Shown here one piece after another: positions 63,601-64,000 of a stretch of DNA of 64,000 nucleotides. Every line of letters begins with the position of its first letter. Position 1 is the first letter of the stretch. The notes below the pieces were generated by a model that had not been told where the DNA came from, searched no databases, and worked only from the letters and a program-made list of their open reading frames with translations. The DNA is from Arachnopeziza araneosa (lineage: Eukaryota > Ascomycota > Leotiomycetes > Helotiales > Arachnopezizaceae). The stretch lies in NCBI GenBank assembly GCA_003988855.1, contig QYAI01000024.1:540608-604607 (forward strand), written 5' to 3'. The translations under genes were made by a program, and so were the position numbers.

Positions 63601-64000
63601 GATAGAGTACCAATCTGCAGACAGCTCGCATTAGGTAGAGTTGAGTTCAAGTTCTCGGGGTTCCGTCGCGAGATTCGAGTACATATGTGGAACGTAACAA
63701 ACTCCTTTTTTTGTCAGAATATGCCTTCCAAGAATGTATGTCAGAAAGTAACTGCTGATTGAAAAGAATAGCGAAGAAGAACAGCCTGGAAGCTGTACTG
63801 GCCGTTGTTGTAGTAGGGTGTCACAAGAAAATAGAACGAAATTGGGCCCTTCAATATTTCGACCATGACGCGCTGCAGCTTCTATTTTTTTAGCGTCTCC
63901 ATTAACCGAAGTCCCGCTTGAAAACACGCCCCCATCGAAAACACGCTCGATGCTCGAAAATTCGATTTTTGAAAAAATTAGTATTAAATAACCACCTATT
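63601..64000 (-). promoter_or_regulatory. Upstream region of the YTH gene
   Basis: These 400 bases contain the probable promoter and leader of the YTH gene on the minus strand. A 98-codon minus-strand frame (63631-63927) overlaps it; its sequence has no family character and may be a leader frame. A short palindromic patch CGAAAACACGCTCGATGCTCG lies near 63940. No other gene was seen at the window's right edge. Confidence 0.4.

Overview
The window looks like a piece of nuclear genome from a filamentous ascomycete. Compact genes are broken by short GT-AG introns (about 45-180 nt) with fungal branch points. The proteins are of Pezizomycotina type: a fungal protoglobin, an S9C peptidase, expanded P450s and a GPI-tailed carboxypeptidase. 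Leotiomycetes is my guess from overall protein flavour and has not been tested. Exon boundaries were read by hand from splice signals, reading-frame phase and family conservation.

Layout. 1-7733: no convincing gene, then a long leader of a four-finger C2H2 regulator (7734-9202). 9834-15571: housekeeping block with RIB3, COQ3, an S9 peptidase and a protoglobin. 16874-21240: an unknown membrane-anchored protein and a secreted serine carboxypeptidase. 21749-23240, minus strand: a spliced RNA with no plausible protein that carries one C/D-box snoRNA in each of six introns. 23879-34325: fructose-1,6-bisphosphatase, a five-exon WD40 protein and LCB2 (serine palmitoyltransferase). 34326-38683: a gene-free stretch, then a proline-rich protein with a pentapeptide minisatellite. 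41532-51747: triosephosphate isomerase, NCS6/CTU1, ribosomal protein eL8, beta-carbonic anhydrase, an ornithine cyclodeaminase-family protein and an aldo/keto reductase. 52463-60148: a more accessory stretch with two P450s flanking an unknown basic protein and a decayed copper amine oxidase. 60706-63600: a YTH-domain (m6A reader-type) protein.

The main discovery is the snoRNA host. Applying the box D+5 rule to rRNA recalled from memory, the six guides in transcript order point to 25S U2421, 18S U578, 25S C2197, 25S G2288, 18S A28 and 25S C2959 (yeast numbering). These are the sites of yeast snR78, 77, 76, 75, 74 and 73, in the same order as the yeast snR78-72 polycistron. Here they are intronic rather than tandem exonic units, and the seventh member, snR72, was not found.

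Functionally, most of the window is core metabolism and RNA/translation biology: riboflavin, ubiquinone, glycolysis/gluconeogenesis, sphingolipid, tRNA thiolation, ribosome, rRNA methylation and an m6A reader. The 52-60 kb stretch is the only part that looks lineage-specific, and it contains a clear pseudogene.
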